The translations under genes and the position numbers were made by a program. A stretch of 64,000 bases of DNA from Burkholderiales bacterium. GTDB taxonomy: Bacteria; Pseudomonadota; Gammaproteobacteria; Burkholderiales; Burkholderiaceae_A. Each line of letters opens with the position of its first letter. Position 1 is the first letter of the stretch. The notes below the pieces were generated by a model. It did no database searches. It was given only the letters and a program-made list of their open reading frames with translations, and was not told the DNA's origin. Positions 48,656 through 59,106 of the stretch are shown here, one piece after another. The DNA is taken from NCBI GenBank assembly GCA_027486725.1, contig JAIXOP010000002.1, forward strand, positions 62,001-126,000, read 5' to 3'.

Positions 48656-49642
48656 TTAGAACGGCAGGGGGATGGGCAGGGGGAGGGGCAGTGCGCTGCC
48701 GGTTCCGCCGGTCGCTCCAGCACCACCGAGGGCACTCGTCAGCGGGGTGGTGATGGGCTCGAGGATGCTGGCGTCGAGCGGCAGGCCCGCCGAGGTGCCG
48801 CCCGAGAGGGCATCGAGCACCTGGCCCAGGGGATTGGCACCCGTGCCGGTGTCTGCACCGGTGTCGAGCAGCGTTCCCACCGAGGCCACCGTGGTCCCAA
48901 GGCCGTCAACGACAGGACCCAGTTCGGAGATGACGGGAACGCCGGAGTCGCTGATGGCGGCACCCAAGGCGTCGAGCACGTCGTTGTCGACGGTATTCAG
49001 GGCGTCATTCAGGGGGGCACCAATGCCGGTGCCGCCGATGGTGGTGGTCACCTGGCTCAGGCCGTCGCTGATGGGGTTAAGACCCTCGGAGAGGGCAGCA
49101 GTGACTGTGCCGAGCTCCTCGCTCTGCAGAACGGTCGTGAGGCCATTGCCAACTTCGGTGACGACCGAGTCGTTCAGGGTGTTCAGACCGGCGGCCAGGG
49201 CGCTGGTGACGGGGGCCAGTGGCGCCAGGGGCGAGGACTCGGCACCCAGGGCGTCCACGGTGGTCGCCACGCCACCCACCACGACGGGCAGGTCTTGACC
49301 CACGCTGCCGGCCAGATTCACGGTCGTGCCCACGGGATCGCCGCTGCCGCCCAGAAAGCCCAGGCCAGCATCGACTGCCGTGGAAACATTGCCCACAGTG
49401 CCGCCCAGGCTCGAGACCGTGCCGCCCAGGGCCGCAGCGGCCTCAGGACCGACCACCATGCCGACTTCTTGGCTTCCAGCGATGGTTGCGCCGATGTTGT
49501 CGACCGCGGTGGCGGTGGAGCTCAGCAGAGCGGGCTCGCCGGAGGTCGAACCCGAATCGGCGGAATCGTTGTTGGAAGAGCATGCTGCGAGCAGCACGAC
49601 GGACGAGGCGAGCAGCAGGCTGCGGAAGTTCAGGTGGGTCAT
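48656..49642 (-). CDS. Low-complexity lipoprotein A (Gly/Thr/Val/Leu-rich, Pro-Leu tail)
   Basis: A 328-residue exported lipoprotein of unknown function. The lipobox is LAAC with Cys21 and Ser at +2, which favours the outer membrane. The body is made of loose hydrophobic repeats (LGGTVSSLGGTVGNV) and short Asn/Asp-bearing turns, and the C-terminus is a Leu-Pro run ending LPIPLPF. It is paralogous to the protein at 52806-53831: both share SPLAPL-PVTSAL--GLNT-ND, then P-ISELG---LG-TV. There are no Gly-X-Y collagen repeats. AAAGG precedes the start. tpsB is next downstream behind a terminator. Confidence 0.85.
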   Translation of the reverse strand: MTHLNFRSLLLASSVVLLAACSSNNDSADSGSTSGEPALLSSTATAVDNIGATIAGSQEVGMVVGPEAAAALGGTVSSLGGTVGNVSTAVDAGLGFLGGSGDPVGTTVNLAGSVGQDLPVVVGGVATTVDALGAESSPLAPLAPVTSALAAGLNTLNDSVVTEVGNGLTTVLQSEELGTVTAALSEGLNPISDGLSQVTTTIGGTGIGAPLNDALNTVDNDVLDALGAAISDSGVPVISELGPVVDGLGTTVASVGTLLDTGADTGTGANPLGQVLDALSGGTSAGLPLDASILEPITTPLTSALGGAGATGGTGSALPLPLPIPLPF

Positions 49643-49706
49643 GATTGCCTTTCAAAAAGAGAATGGTGTGCTGCCTTAGAGACTGGAACCTGGCAGACGC
49701 GAGCGA

Positions 49707-49733
49707 AGAATACCGCCCGTGCGAAAGTGTCAA
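49707..49733 (-). promoter_or_regulatory. Promoter of lipoprotein A gene
   Basis: A perfect TTGACA (49733-49728) and TATTCT (49712-49707) on the minus strand, with a short 15-bp spacer, 65 bp before the start codon. Confidence 0.5.
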
Positions 49734-49762
49734 GGTTTGAATAACTGGGGGGTGTAAAAAAT

Positions 49763-50743
49763 ATGGATGCCGTACTGCCGATGATTCTGTTGCTGGCGCT
49801 GGGCTGGGGCTTGGCTCGGGCAGGCATCCTTTCGGCACCCACACTCACGGTGCTGGGCAATTTTGTGGTGTCCATCAGTCTGCCCGCCATGTTGTTTGCT
49901 GCCGTGGCTGCCTTGGCCCAGGGGGGCTTCCGTGGTGCGGACCCGCGGTACTTCATCGCCTATGGGGGCGCCTCGGTCCTGGTGTTTGGCTTGATGCTGA
50001 TGCTCTCGGTCGCGCTGGCGCAGCGGCATCCGGCGGGGCGGCGCAGTCTCGGCATGACCCCCTCGATGGCGCCCTATGTGGGCGTGGCCTCGGCGGGCCC
50101 CAACAGTGCCTTCATCGCCTTTCCGATTCTTGCGGTTTTGCTGCCCGATGTTGCGAATTCGATCCTCGTGATGAACCTCATCATTGAGAACGTCCTGCTG
50201 CTGCCCCTGTTTCTGCTGTCTTTGAATTTCATGGAGAACCGTGGGCACGGACTGCTGCATGGGCTCCGCCTCTCGGTGCAGAGGCTGCTGCGCAGCCCCC
50301 TCATCTGGGCCATCGTCCTGGCGGCCATCCCCGCCGCAGGGTCAGAGCTGATGGGCGTGGCTTTGGCTTGGCCCTCTGGCCTTGTGCGGGCGAGCCAGCT
50401 TCTGGGTCAGGCGAGCATTGGCATCGCCCTGGTCTGCATTGGGGGCAATCTGGCCCAGTCGTCCGCTCCTGGGGTGGCCTCGTTGGCAAGGGCATGGCCC
50501 ATCCTCGGCAAGCTGGTGTTGCACCCGTTGGCTGTGGGCCTGGCTGTGTTCTGGGCCTATCCCTTGCCCTCAGATCTTGCCAAGGCCGCCGTGCTGGCAG
50601 CCCTGTCGCCCACCTTCAGTGTGTTTCCAATGTTTGCGCAGCAGAGTGGGCTGCAGATCTGGGCCAGCCAGGTTCTCTTGATCTCCACCCTGCTGAGCCT
50701 GGCGATGCTGAGTGTTGCCTCGAGCATCATCGCCACGATGTAG
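49763..50743 (+). CDS. AEC (auxin efflux carrier) family transporter
   Basis: A 326-residue membrane protein with about ten hydrophobic segments arranged as two halves. The first half includes GNFVVSISLPAMLF and the unwound-helix Asn/Pro motif ASAGPNSAFIAFPILA; the second has the matching ALSPTFSVFPMFAQQ. AEC members in bacteria carry small organic acids such as malate or malonate; the substrate here is unknown. It is divergent from lipoprotein A with 120 bp between. Confidence 0.87.
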   Translation: MDAVLPMILLLALGWGLARAGILSAPTLTVLGNFVVSISLPAMLFAAVAALAQGGFRGADPRYFIAYGGASVLVFGLMLMLSVALAQRHPAGRRSLGMTPSMAPYVGVASAGPNSAFIAFPILAVLLPDVANSILVMNLIIENVLLLPLFLLSLNFMENRGHGLLHGLRLSVQRLLRSPLIWAIVLAAIPAAGSELMGVALAWPSGLVRASQLLGQASIGIALVCIGGNLAQSSAPGVASLARAWPILGKLVLHPLAVGLAVFWAYPLPSDLAKAAVLAALSPTFSVFPMFAQQSGLQIWASQVLLISTLLSLAMLSVASSIIATM

Positions 50744-50749
50744 ACAGCG

Positions 50750-50771
50750 CCGTGGCTGGCAACAGCCGCGG
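50750..50771. other. Hairpin with GCAA tetraloop between AEC gene and the 23-aa ORF
   Basis: CCGTGGCTG (50750-50758) pairs with CAGCCGCGG (50763-50771) around a GCAA loop. There is no T-run on either strand, so it may be a 3'-end stabiliser or factor-dependent stop for the convergent genes. Confidence 0.4.
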
Positions 50772-50772
50772 T

Positions 50773-50844
50773 TCAGCGACGGCGGCCGACGACGTAGCCG
50801 ACCAGCACGCCCACCACGAAGATCAGAATCCAGCCGATGACCAT
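50773..50844 (-). CDS. 23-residue single-span membrane peptide
   Basis: A short ORF reading MVIGWILIFVVGVLVGYVV followed by GRRR. It is one hydrophobic helix with a positively charged end, so it should sit in the membrane with its C-terminus in the cytoplasm. The ATG lies 4 nt after the MaoC stop and GGAG is 7 nt upstream within the end of the MaoC frame, a good setting for coupled translation. The two GV/GY-spaced glycines could support helix packing. No function is known; it is below usual gene-calling limits. Confidence 0.55.
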   Translation of the reverse strand: MVIGWILIFVVGVLVGYVVGRRR

Positions 50845-50848
50845 GGGC

Positions 50849-51472
50849 TCACTCCGGCTTTCCGCCAGTGCAGCTCCCGTCGCCAAACCACAGCGACTGC
50901 GCCTGGCGCCGCCAGTCGTCGAGTGCCGCTGCTGGGGCGGTGGGGGAGGCTGCGGAAGTGGGCCGACGTCCGAACACGATCATCATGTCGCACTCGAACA
51001 CCGGCTCTCCGCGGGTGTCGCGCAGTTCCCAGCGCTGGACTGTGAGGCCACGATCGGGCTTGGTGCGGGAGAAGTTTTGCTCGAGCACCTCCACCGACCC
51101 CACGAGCTCCATGCCGGGCCGAACGGGCTGCAGCCAGCGGATGCTGCGCACCCCCGGACTTCCCAGGCAGTCGGTCTTCGCGAGAAAGGCAGCGCAGACC
51201 AGCCGGGTGCACAGGCCTGCGGTGTGCCAGCCACTGGCCACCAGTCCCTGGAACCCCGAATGTACCGCCAGCTGGGGATCGGTGTGGAAGGTCTGGGGAT
51301 CGAAGTCGGATGCGAAATCGATGATCTCCTGCTCTGAGGCAACAATCGAGCCCAGCTCGAAGCGGCGCCCCGGGGGGAAGTCTTCGAGGTAGAAATCGCG
51401 GGGCAGGCGCCCGTGGGGCAGGGCATCGAGCGGTGGTGTGGGCGCTGCGGGGGACGGCTGCGTCTGGGGCAT
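50849..51472 (-). CDS. MaoC-like dehydratase (R-specific enoyl hydratase fold)
   Basis: A 207-residue hot-dog-fold protein. The hydratase motif is seen as DFASDFDPQTFHTD (Asp and His of the active site) followed by SGFQGLVASGWHT. The family hydrates trans-2-enoyl-CoA or related thioesters in fatty-acid or polyhydroxyalkanoate pathways; the substrate is unknown. The start at 51472 (MPQTQPS) precedes a Pro-rich stretch. The C-terminal 25 residues are not conserved. Confidence 0.87.
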   Translation of the reverse strand: MPQTQPSPAAPTPPLDALPHGRLPRDFYLEDFPPGRRFELGSIVASEQEIIDFASDFDPQTFHTDPQLAVHSGFQGLVASGWHTAGLCTRLVCAAFLAKTDCLGSPGVRSIRWLQPVRPGMELVGSVEVLEQNFSRTKPDRGLTVQRWELRDTRGEPVFECDMMIVFGRRPTSAASPTAPAAALDDWRRQAQSLWFGDGSCTGGKPE

Positions 51473-51561
51473 GGTGCTGGGCAGTGAGAGATGTCGGCGG
51501 GGGCCGGGTTCGGATTGCGATGGGTGTGCGCTGCTTCGGGCGTGCACCCCTCGATTTTAGG

Positions 51562-51882
51562 CTAGCCCATGAACTCGGGCGGTCGCTTGCGCACCCAGTC
51601 GATGAACTTGGCGATTTCGGGATGACGCTGCAGGCTCTCCCAGGTGTTGAAGTCGCGTGCGAGCTCGCGGGGCTTCAGGGCCTGGTGGATCTTTCGGTGG
51701 CAGACGCGATGGACCAAAAACTTGTCCCGTCCGCCCTGGGAGCGGGGCAGCAGGTGGTGCTCATCGACCGTGGGCCCAGGGACCAGGGGCCTGCCGCACA
51801 GTGGGCAGGGAGATGGCTCGTCGCCATCGGGCAGCCCGTCGTCCTCGCCCTCCTTCCAGCGCAGGGATCGTTTGGAAACCAC
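51562..51882 (-). CDS. Small HNH endonuclease-like protein
   Basis: A 106-residue protein with a minimal HNH fold: zinc Cys at 26 and 29 (CPLC), the catalytic DEHHLLPRS at 40-48, and the second half RVCHRKIH at 59-66. It starts with GTG 3 nt after the thiE stop. The family contains nicking and repair nucleases as well as domesticated forms; no partner such as a methylase is nearby. It probably shares transcripts with thiE. Confidence 0.8.
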   Translation of the reverse strand: MVSKRSLRWKEGEDDGLPDGDEPSPCPLCGRPLVPGPTVDEHHLLPRSQGGRDKFLVHRVCHRKIHQALKPRELARDFNTWESLQRHPEIAKFIDWVRKRPPEFMG

Positions 51883-51885
51883 GAG

Positions 51886-52722
51886 TCAGAGGTCGAGGGT
51901 GGGGCTTGGGGCGCGAAGCGCCTGCGCAGCATCCCAGCGTTGACAGAATTCGGTGGCCGCCCGCTCGGGGTCTGGGGTGCCAGCGATCGCACCGATCACC
52001 GCGATGGCATCGGCACCGGTGTTGGCAATGGCATCGCAGTGGTCGAGGGCTAGGCCACCGATGCCGATCAACGGCAGGTCGACCCAACGGCGCCAGAAGG
52101 CAAGGTTTGTGAGGCCCTGCGGCCGCCACGGCATGGCCTTGGCGTAGGTGGGGAATATCGGGCCCACCGCGACCATCGATGCGCCGGCCCAGAGGGCGCG
52201 ACAGACCTCCACGGGGCTGTGGGTCGAGATGCCGAGGCTGACCCCAGCGCGGTGGATGGCCGATAGGTCGGCCTCAGCGATGTCCTCCTGACCGAGATGA
52301 ATGGCCCTCGCTCCCGCAGCCAGGGCCTCCGCCCAATGGTCATTGATGACCACCAGGGATTGTGGAAATTGCCGTTCGATCTCCATCGCCTCGTGAATCC
52401 GGTCCCGCCGTTGTGCGGCAGCTCCCTTGAACCGAAGCTGCGCGATGCGCACCCCGGCCCGCAGCACGGCCTCGAGCTCCTCGGCCGTGGCGACGATGGG
52501 GTAGGGACCCCGGCAGTGCCGTCGGGCTGTCTGCAGGGCCAGCGGAGTTGGCCGATGGTCGGTGTTGTGGCCTATGGATCCTATGGGTCCTTCAGCGCTG
52601 GGGCTCCAGCGCGGCAGTTCCGCCATGCAGGAGATGACCGCGAGGACGGCCGCGTCTTCGGCGGGATGGCCCAGGCGCTCCCAGTGCGCCACCAGGGACG
52701 CAAGCGCATCGAGCGCACCCAC
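51886..52722 (-). CDS. thiE: Thiamine phosphate synthase ThiE
   Basis: Joins HMP pyrophosphate and the thiazole phosphate to thiamine phosphate. The TIM-barrel domain is the last 205 residues, with RIAQLRFKG, NDHWAEAL, AIHLGQED, GISTHS, VGPIFPTYAK and the phosphate-binding GIGGL. About 75 upstream residues with coding-like codon use (DALASLVAHWERLGHP) precede it. The open frame reaches an ATG at 52806, but an intrinsic terminator lies at 52742-52770, so a start after it (GTG 52722) is preferred. TTG 52743 and ATG 52626 are alternatives. Confidence 0.88.
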   Translation of the reverse strand: MGALDALASLVAHWERLGHPAEDAAVLAVISCMAELPRWSPSAEGPIGSIGHNTDHRPTPLALQTARRHCRGPYPIVATAEELEAVLRAGVRIAQLRFKGAAAQRRDRIHEAMEIERQFPQSLVVINDHWAEALAAGARAIHLGQEDIAEADLSAIHRAGVSLGISTHSPVEVCRALWAGASMVAVGPIFPTYAKAMPWRPQGLTNLAFWRRWVDLPLIGIGGLALDHCDAIANTGADAIAVIGAIAGTPDPERAATEFCQRWDAAQALRAPSPTLDL

Positions 52723-52741
52723 CGAGTCGGTGGCGGCCTCC

Positions 52742-52770
52742 AAAAAAATGCGCCCGGTGAACCGGGCGCA
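52742..52770 (-). terminator. Intrinsic terminator of lipoprotein B gene
   Basis: On the minus strand TGCGCCCGG (52770-52762) pairs perfectly with CCGGGCGCA (52757-52749) around TTCA, followed by seven T (52748-52742). It is 36 bp after the lipoprotein B stop. Confidence 0.88.
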
Positions 52771-52805
52771 CGTTGCAGGAAGCACAAGGCTCCCGGAATC
52801 AATCA

Positions 52806-53831
52806 TCAGGGCAGGGGGATGGGCAGTGCCGTGGCTGCGCCCGCCGTGCGAGTTACAAAGCCTGCCAGTGTGGCCGTCAGCTGGTTGGTTTCTTCCTCAA
52901 GTCCGAGGACACCGCCAATCTGATTGACATTGAAGACCGTGGCCTCCAGGAGGCCAATACCTGCAGGGTCGGAGATGATCGTTCCCACGCCGCCGTTGCC
53001 GGAGAGGAGCACATCGACGGTCTCGACAGTGCCACCCAGCATGGTGACCGGGGCGCCCAGCTCGGAGATGATCGGTGCACCCGAACCAGTGATGGCCTCG
53101 CCCAGTTGCTGAACGCCACCACCAATCGCGGTGAGTGCATCACCGATGGGCTCGTTGAGACCTGTGGCCAGGCCAACTCCCTCGCCAAGGTCGGCCAGCT
53201 GATTGGTCAGGGGTGTGACCAGCCCATCGAGCGGGGTGGTGAGGGGATCGAGCTGCTCGGTGAGCACGCCGTTGACTGCGGTGATCACCATCCCCACGGC
53301 CTGGTCGTTGACCGTGTTGAGGCCATCGGACAGGGCCGAGGTCACGGGGTTGAGCGGTGCGAGGGGGCTGTCGCCACTGCCGACGGCATCCACCAGGGTT
53401 GCAGCGCTGCCCACCGTCGACTGAACGCCGTTGGTGGTGTTGGTGAGTCCGTCCACATTGCCCGACACGGGGTTGGTGGTGGCGCCCGACATGCCAAGGC
53501 CGCTGCTCAGGGATCCGCCGACGGTACCCACAGTGGATCCCAGCGTGCCGACGGTGCCGCCCAGCGCATTGGTGCCCTCGGTGCCCAGGAGTGCGTTGAG
53601 CTGGTCAGTGCCGGCGATCGTGCTGCCGATGTTGGAGACCGACTGGCCTACGCTGCTGGCCGAGCCGCCGGCCGAGCCAACGATGGTTCCGATGCTGTTG
53701 GGGCTGCCAACAAACTCGCCCGAGAAGTTGCCGGGGTCATTGACGCTGCAGGCGCTCAGGGCCAAAACGGAGATGCAAGCCAAGACGAGTTTGCTCGAGT
53801 TCTTGGGGATTGCGTTTGTGAAGTGCGACAT
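52806..53831 (-). CDS. Low-complexity lipoprotein B, paralogue of lipoprotein A
   Basis: A 341-residue exported lipoprotein of unknown function. The lipobox is LSAC with Cys28 and Ser at +2. The body repeats short hydrophobic units (NALGGTVGTLGSTVGTVGG) and shares with lipoprotein A the blocks SPLAPLNPVTSALSDGLNT and PIISELGAPVTMLGGTV; the C-terminus is the related ALPIPLP. It sits between thiG and thiE on the same strand but has an AT-rich leader (53832-53930), the ribosome-binding site AAGGGAG, and its own terminator, so it looks inserted into the thiamine locus. Confidence 0.85.
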   Translation of the reverse strand: MSHFTNAIPKNSSKLVLACISVLALSACSVNDPGNFSGEFVGSPNSIGTIVGSAGGSASSVGQSVSNIGSTIAGTDQLNALLGTEGTNALGGTVGTLGSTVGTVGGSLSSGLGMSGATTNPVSGNVDGLTNTTNGVQSTVGSAATLVDAVGSGDSPLAPLNPVTSALSDGLNTVNDQAVGMVITAVNGVLTEQLDPLTTPLDGLVTPLTNQLADLGEGVGLATGLNEPIGDALTAIGGGVQQLGEAITGSGAPIISELGAPVTMLGGTVETVDVLLSGNGGVGTIISDPAGIGLLEATVFNVNQIGGVLGLEEETNQLTATLAGFVTRTAGAATALPIPLP

Positions 53832-53956
53832 TCAAAACTCCCTTAAAAAAATCTATGTCTTATTAATACCCCGGCGGGAAAAGTTGAATCGCCGGAATAA
53901 ACAATAGGGTAAGAGTAATTTACATCCGCTGCTGCCGCCCCATCGTCGGGTTTTCG
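53832..53956 (-). promoter_or_regulatory. AT-rich leader of lipoprotein B between thiG and the lipoprotein
   Basis: A 125-bp gap much richer in A/T than its surroundings. On the minus strand it holds a CCGGCG/CGCCGG hairpin at 53871-53895, TATTAATAA just after it (possible -10 region) and AAGGGAG 7 nt before the start codon. Confidence 0.5.
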
Positions 53957-54766
53957 TTAGAACCATGGCCTTCCACCGGTCGGTGTGCTGGGAGTGGCAA
54001 ATTCCTGGGAGGGGATTACCCCGGAAAGATAGGCCAGCCGACCCGCATCCACGGCCTGACCAAATGCCTTCGCCATCTGCACGGGGTGTGAGGCCTGAGA
54101 GACTGCAGAGTTCAGCAAGACCGCATCGATGCCCATCTCCATGGCCATGGCGGCGTGCGACGGCGCACCAATGCCAGCATCGACCACCATCACCACATCG
54201 GGGAAAGCCGCGCGCAGGCGGCGCAGTCCCGATGGATTGGCCAGACCCTGGCCCGACCCGATGGGTGCTCCCCAGGGCATGAGGATGTTGCAGCCCACAT
54301 CGAGGAGTCGCCGGGCGGTGACCACATCCTCGGTGCAGTAGGGAAACACCAGAAAGCCATCGGCGACGAGGGCTTCGGCAGCCTTCACCAGCTCGAGAGG
54401 ATCGGGCTGAAGCGAGTAGTCGTCGCCGATCACCTCGAGCTTGATTCGCGGCGTCTCGAAGATGTCGCGCGCCATCTGGGCCAGCAGGATGGCCTCGTGG
54501 GCCGTGCGACATCCCGCGGTGTTGGGCAGCAGGTGACACCCCGAATCGCGGATCAGTGTCCACCAGGCGCTGCCCGAATCCCGGCCCTCGGCGGTCTGGC
54601 GCTTGATGCCCACCGTCACCAGCTCGGTGCCCGAGGACTGGATGCTCTGCTGAAGTTCGGCGGGCGATGGATAGCCCGCCGTGCCCAAGAAGAATCGACT
54701 CTGCAACACCAGGTCGGCAATCCGAAGGGGGTCGCGTGGGGTGCTGCCGTGCTGCGGGTTGGTCAT
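53957..54766 (-). CDS. thiG: Thiazole synthase ThiG
   Basis: Forms the thiazole phosphate from DXP, dehydroglycine and ThiS-thiocarboxylate. Lys109 in RIKLEVIGDD is the imine-forming residue; NTAGCRTAHEAI, MPWGAPIGSG and VDAGIGAPSHAA are family motifs. 269 residues. It follows thiS by 8 nt. The C-terminus is slightly extended past the usual end. Confidence 0.95.
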   Translation of the reverse strand: MTNPQHGSTPRDPLRIADLVLQSRFFLGTAGYPSPAELQQSIQSSGTELVTVGIKRQTAEGRDSGSAWWTLIRDSGCHLLPNTAGCRTAHEAILLAQMARDIFETPRIKLEVIGDDYSLQPDPLELVKAAEALVADGFLVFPYCTEDVVTARRLLDVGCNILMPWGAPIGSGQGLANPSGLRRLRAAFPDVVMVVDAGIGAPSHAAMAMEMGIDAVLLNSAVSQASHPVQMAKAFGQAVDAGRLAYLSGVIPSQEFATPSTPTGGRPWF

Positions 54767-54774
54767 GGCGTGGT

Positions 54775-55038
54775 CTAGCCCCCAGTGATGGGGGAGAAGG
54801 TGGCGATCTTGGCGCCAGGCTGCAACAGCGTCTGCGGGTGGCGGCTTTTGGGAACGAACTCGCCATCGACGACGACCGCGGTGGGCAGGCCACTGGCGCC
54901 CTCGCGCTCCATGAGCTGGGCCAGGGTCAGGCCCTCGCACCATGGAACAGCACGGGAGTTCAACTCCACCATGGGCGCTGGTGGCGCGGGTGGTGCTGCC
55001 GATGCGGGCAATGACGGCGGCGATGGCATGGGCATCAT
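54775..55038 (-). CDS. thiS: Sulfur carrier protein ThiS
   Basis: Ubiquitin-like carrier that delivers sulfur to ThiG from its C-terminal Gly-Gly (SPITGG). The core from MVELNSRAVPW is 65 residues, the normal length. The ATGA overlap with thiO at 55038 suggests the start is earlier, which adds a 22-residue Pro/Ala-rich N-terminal extension (SPPSLPASAAPPAPPAP). The shorter start at 54972 lacks a visible ribosome-binding site, as does the longer one. Confidence 0.88.
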   Translation of the reverse strand: MMPMPSPPSLPASAAPPAPPAPMVELNSRAVPWCEGLTLAQLMEREGASGLPTAVVVDGEFVPKSRHPQTLLQPGAKIATFSPITGG

Positions 55039-56138
55039 GCGGGGGTGGCGATGGGCTGCTGCACGGAGTCGGCGGTGCCGGGCAGGGGATGCTCAACGAG
55101 GTGGCGTGCCAGGAGCCCTGGGGCCACCAGCCAGCCGTGCCGAAAGAGGCCATTGAATCGGCGAAGGCCTGGCTCAGCCAGCGCGATGGGCCGATTGTCG
55201 GGCAGTGCAGGGCGCAGGTTGCTGTCGGTGGCCACGATCGCGGCCTCGGCCAGGCTGGGCATCACCTGGATGGCGGCACCCAAGAGATCGATGCTGCTCT
55301 CTGCGGTGATGGGGCCACGGTGCTCGGACTCGATCTCGGTGGCGCCGACCAGCAGCTCTCGCCCGGGACGCGGAACCAGGTAGACCCGCCAGCGGGGATG
55401 AAGCCGCCGAATGGAGCGCTGGGGCAGCAGCGATGCATCGTCTTTCTGGGTGGGAAGGCTCTCGGGCCAGCGCAGCAGCATCGTTTCGCCCCGCACCCCG
55501 CGCACGGCCATCTCGGCCTTGGCGCCCAGCCCCCGGCAGTCCCAGACCTCGTCGGCCCTCCGGCGCTCTCCGCCCTCGAGCACGAGCTCTCGGGGCGCGA
55601 TCTGGGCCACCGGCCGATCCAAATGAAACTGCGCGGGCGCTGGCCGGCCCTCGGCGTATTGCCGCAGGCTCTCCAGGGCCAGCCTTGGCTCCAAAAAGGC
55701 CTCGCCCGGCAGGAGGGCACCGGCAAGGTCTGGGGAGACCATGGGCTCGAGTGCCGCAGGCTCGCCCCGCGCAAGCCGCCGGATCTGTTCGGCGGGCATG
55801 CGCCGCAGACTTCGCTCGGCCACAGCCGCCTCTCGGGGATGAAAGACCAGAAGGCTGTCTTGGCAGACCAGGCCCAGGCCCGGCAGACCCTCCGCCAACA
55901 GGCGCTGCTGCCAGATTTTCCATGCCTCGATGGACTCCCAGCCCATCAACGCGATCTCATCGCCGCCCACCTCCATCTCGGCCAGCGGGCTCAGCATGCC
56001 TGCCGAGGTCACGGCCGCCGCCCGATGCTCGGGGCGGGCAGAGTCAAAGACCTCGACCCGATGGCCCTGCATCGACAGCGTGGCCGCGGCAAGCCGGCCC
56101 ATCAGGCCAGCGCCGGCGATGAGGATGTGTTGCGGCAT
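55035..56138 (-). CDS. thiO: Glycine oxidase ThiO
   Basis: FAD-dependent oxidase making dehydroglycine for ThiG in aerobic thiazole synthesis. The N-terminal Rossmann motif is IAGAGLMGRLAAATL and the C-terminal FAD contact is in FRHGWLVAPGLL. 367 residues. It starts 2 nt after the thiC stop. The choice of ThiO instead of ThiH points to an oxygen-using organism. Confidence 0.92.
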   Translation of the reverse strand: MPQHILIAGAGLMGRLAAATLSMQGHRVEVFDSARPEHRAAAVTSAGMLSPLAEMEVGGDEIALMGWESIEAWKIWQQRLLAEGLPGLGLVCQDSLLVFHPREAAVAERSLRRMPAEQIRRLARGEPAALEPMVSPDLAGALLPGEAFLEPRLALESLRQYAEGRPAPAQFHLDRPVAQIAPRELVLEGGERRRADEVWDCRGLGAKAEMAVRGVRGETMLLRWPESLPTQKDDASLLPQRSIRRLHPRWRVYLVPRPGRELLVGATEIESEHRGPITAESSIDLLGAAIQVMPSLAEAAIVATDSNLRPALPDNRPIALAEPGLRRFNGLFRHGWLVAPGLLARHLVEHPLPGTADSVQQPIATPA

Positions 56139-56140
56139 GC

Positions 56141-59046
<2,906 letters not shown>

Positions 59047-59106
59047 CTGCGATTCTAGCAAGGGAAGCGGGCTCGGCCCGCATCCCTCACGGCACTGCCA
59101 AGGGGT

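Noticed and set aside
48656-49642. Collagen-like protein
   Set aside because: There is no run of Gly-X-Y triplets; the repeats are irregular and hydrophobic.
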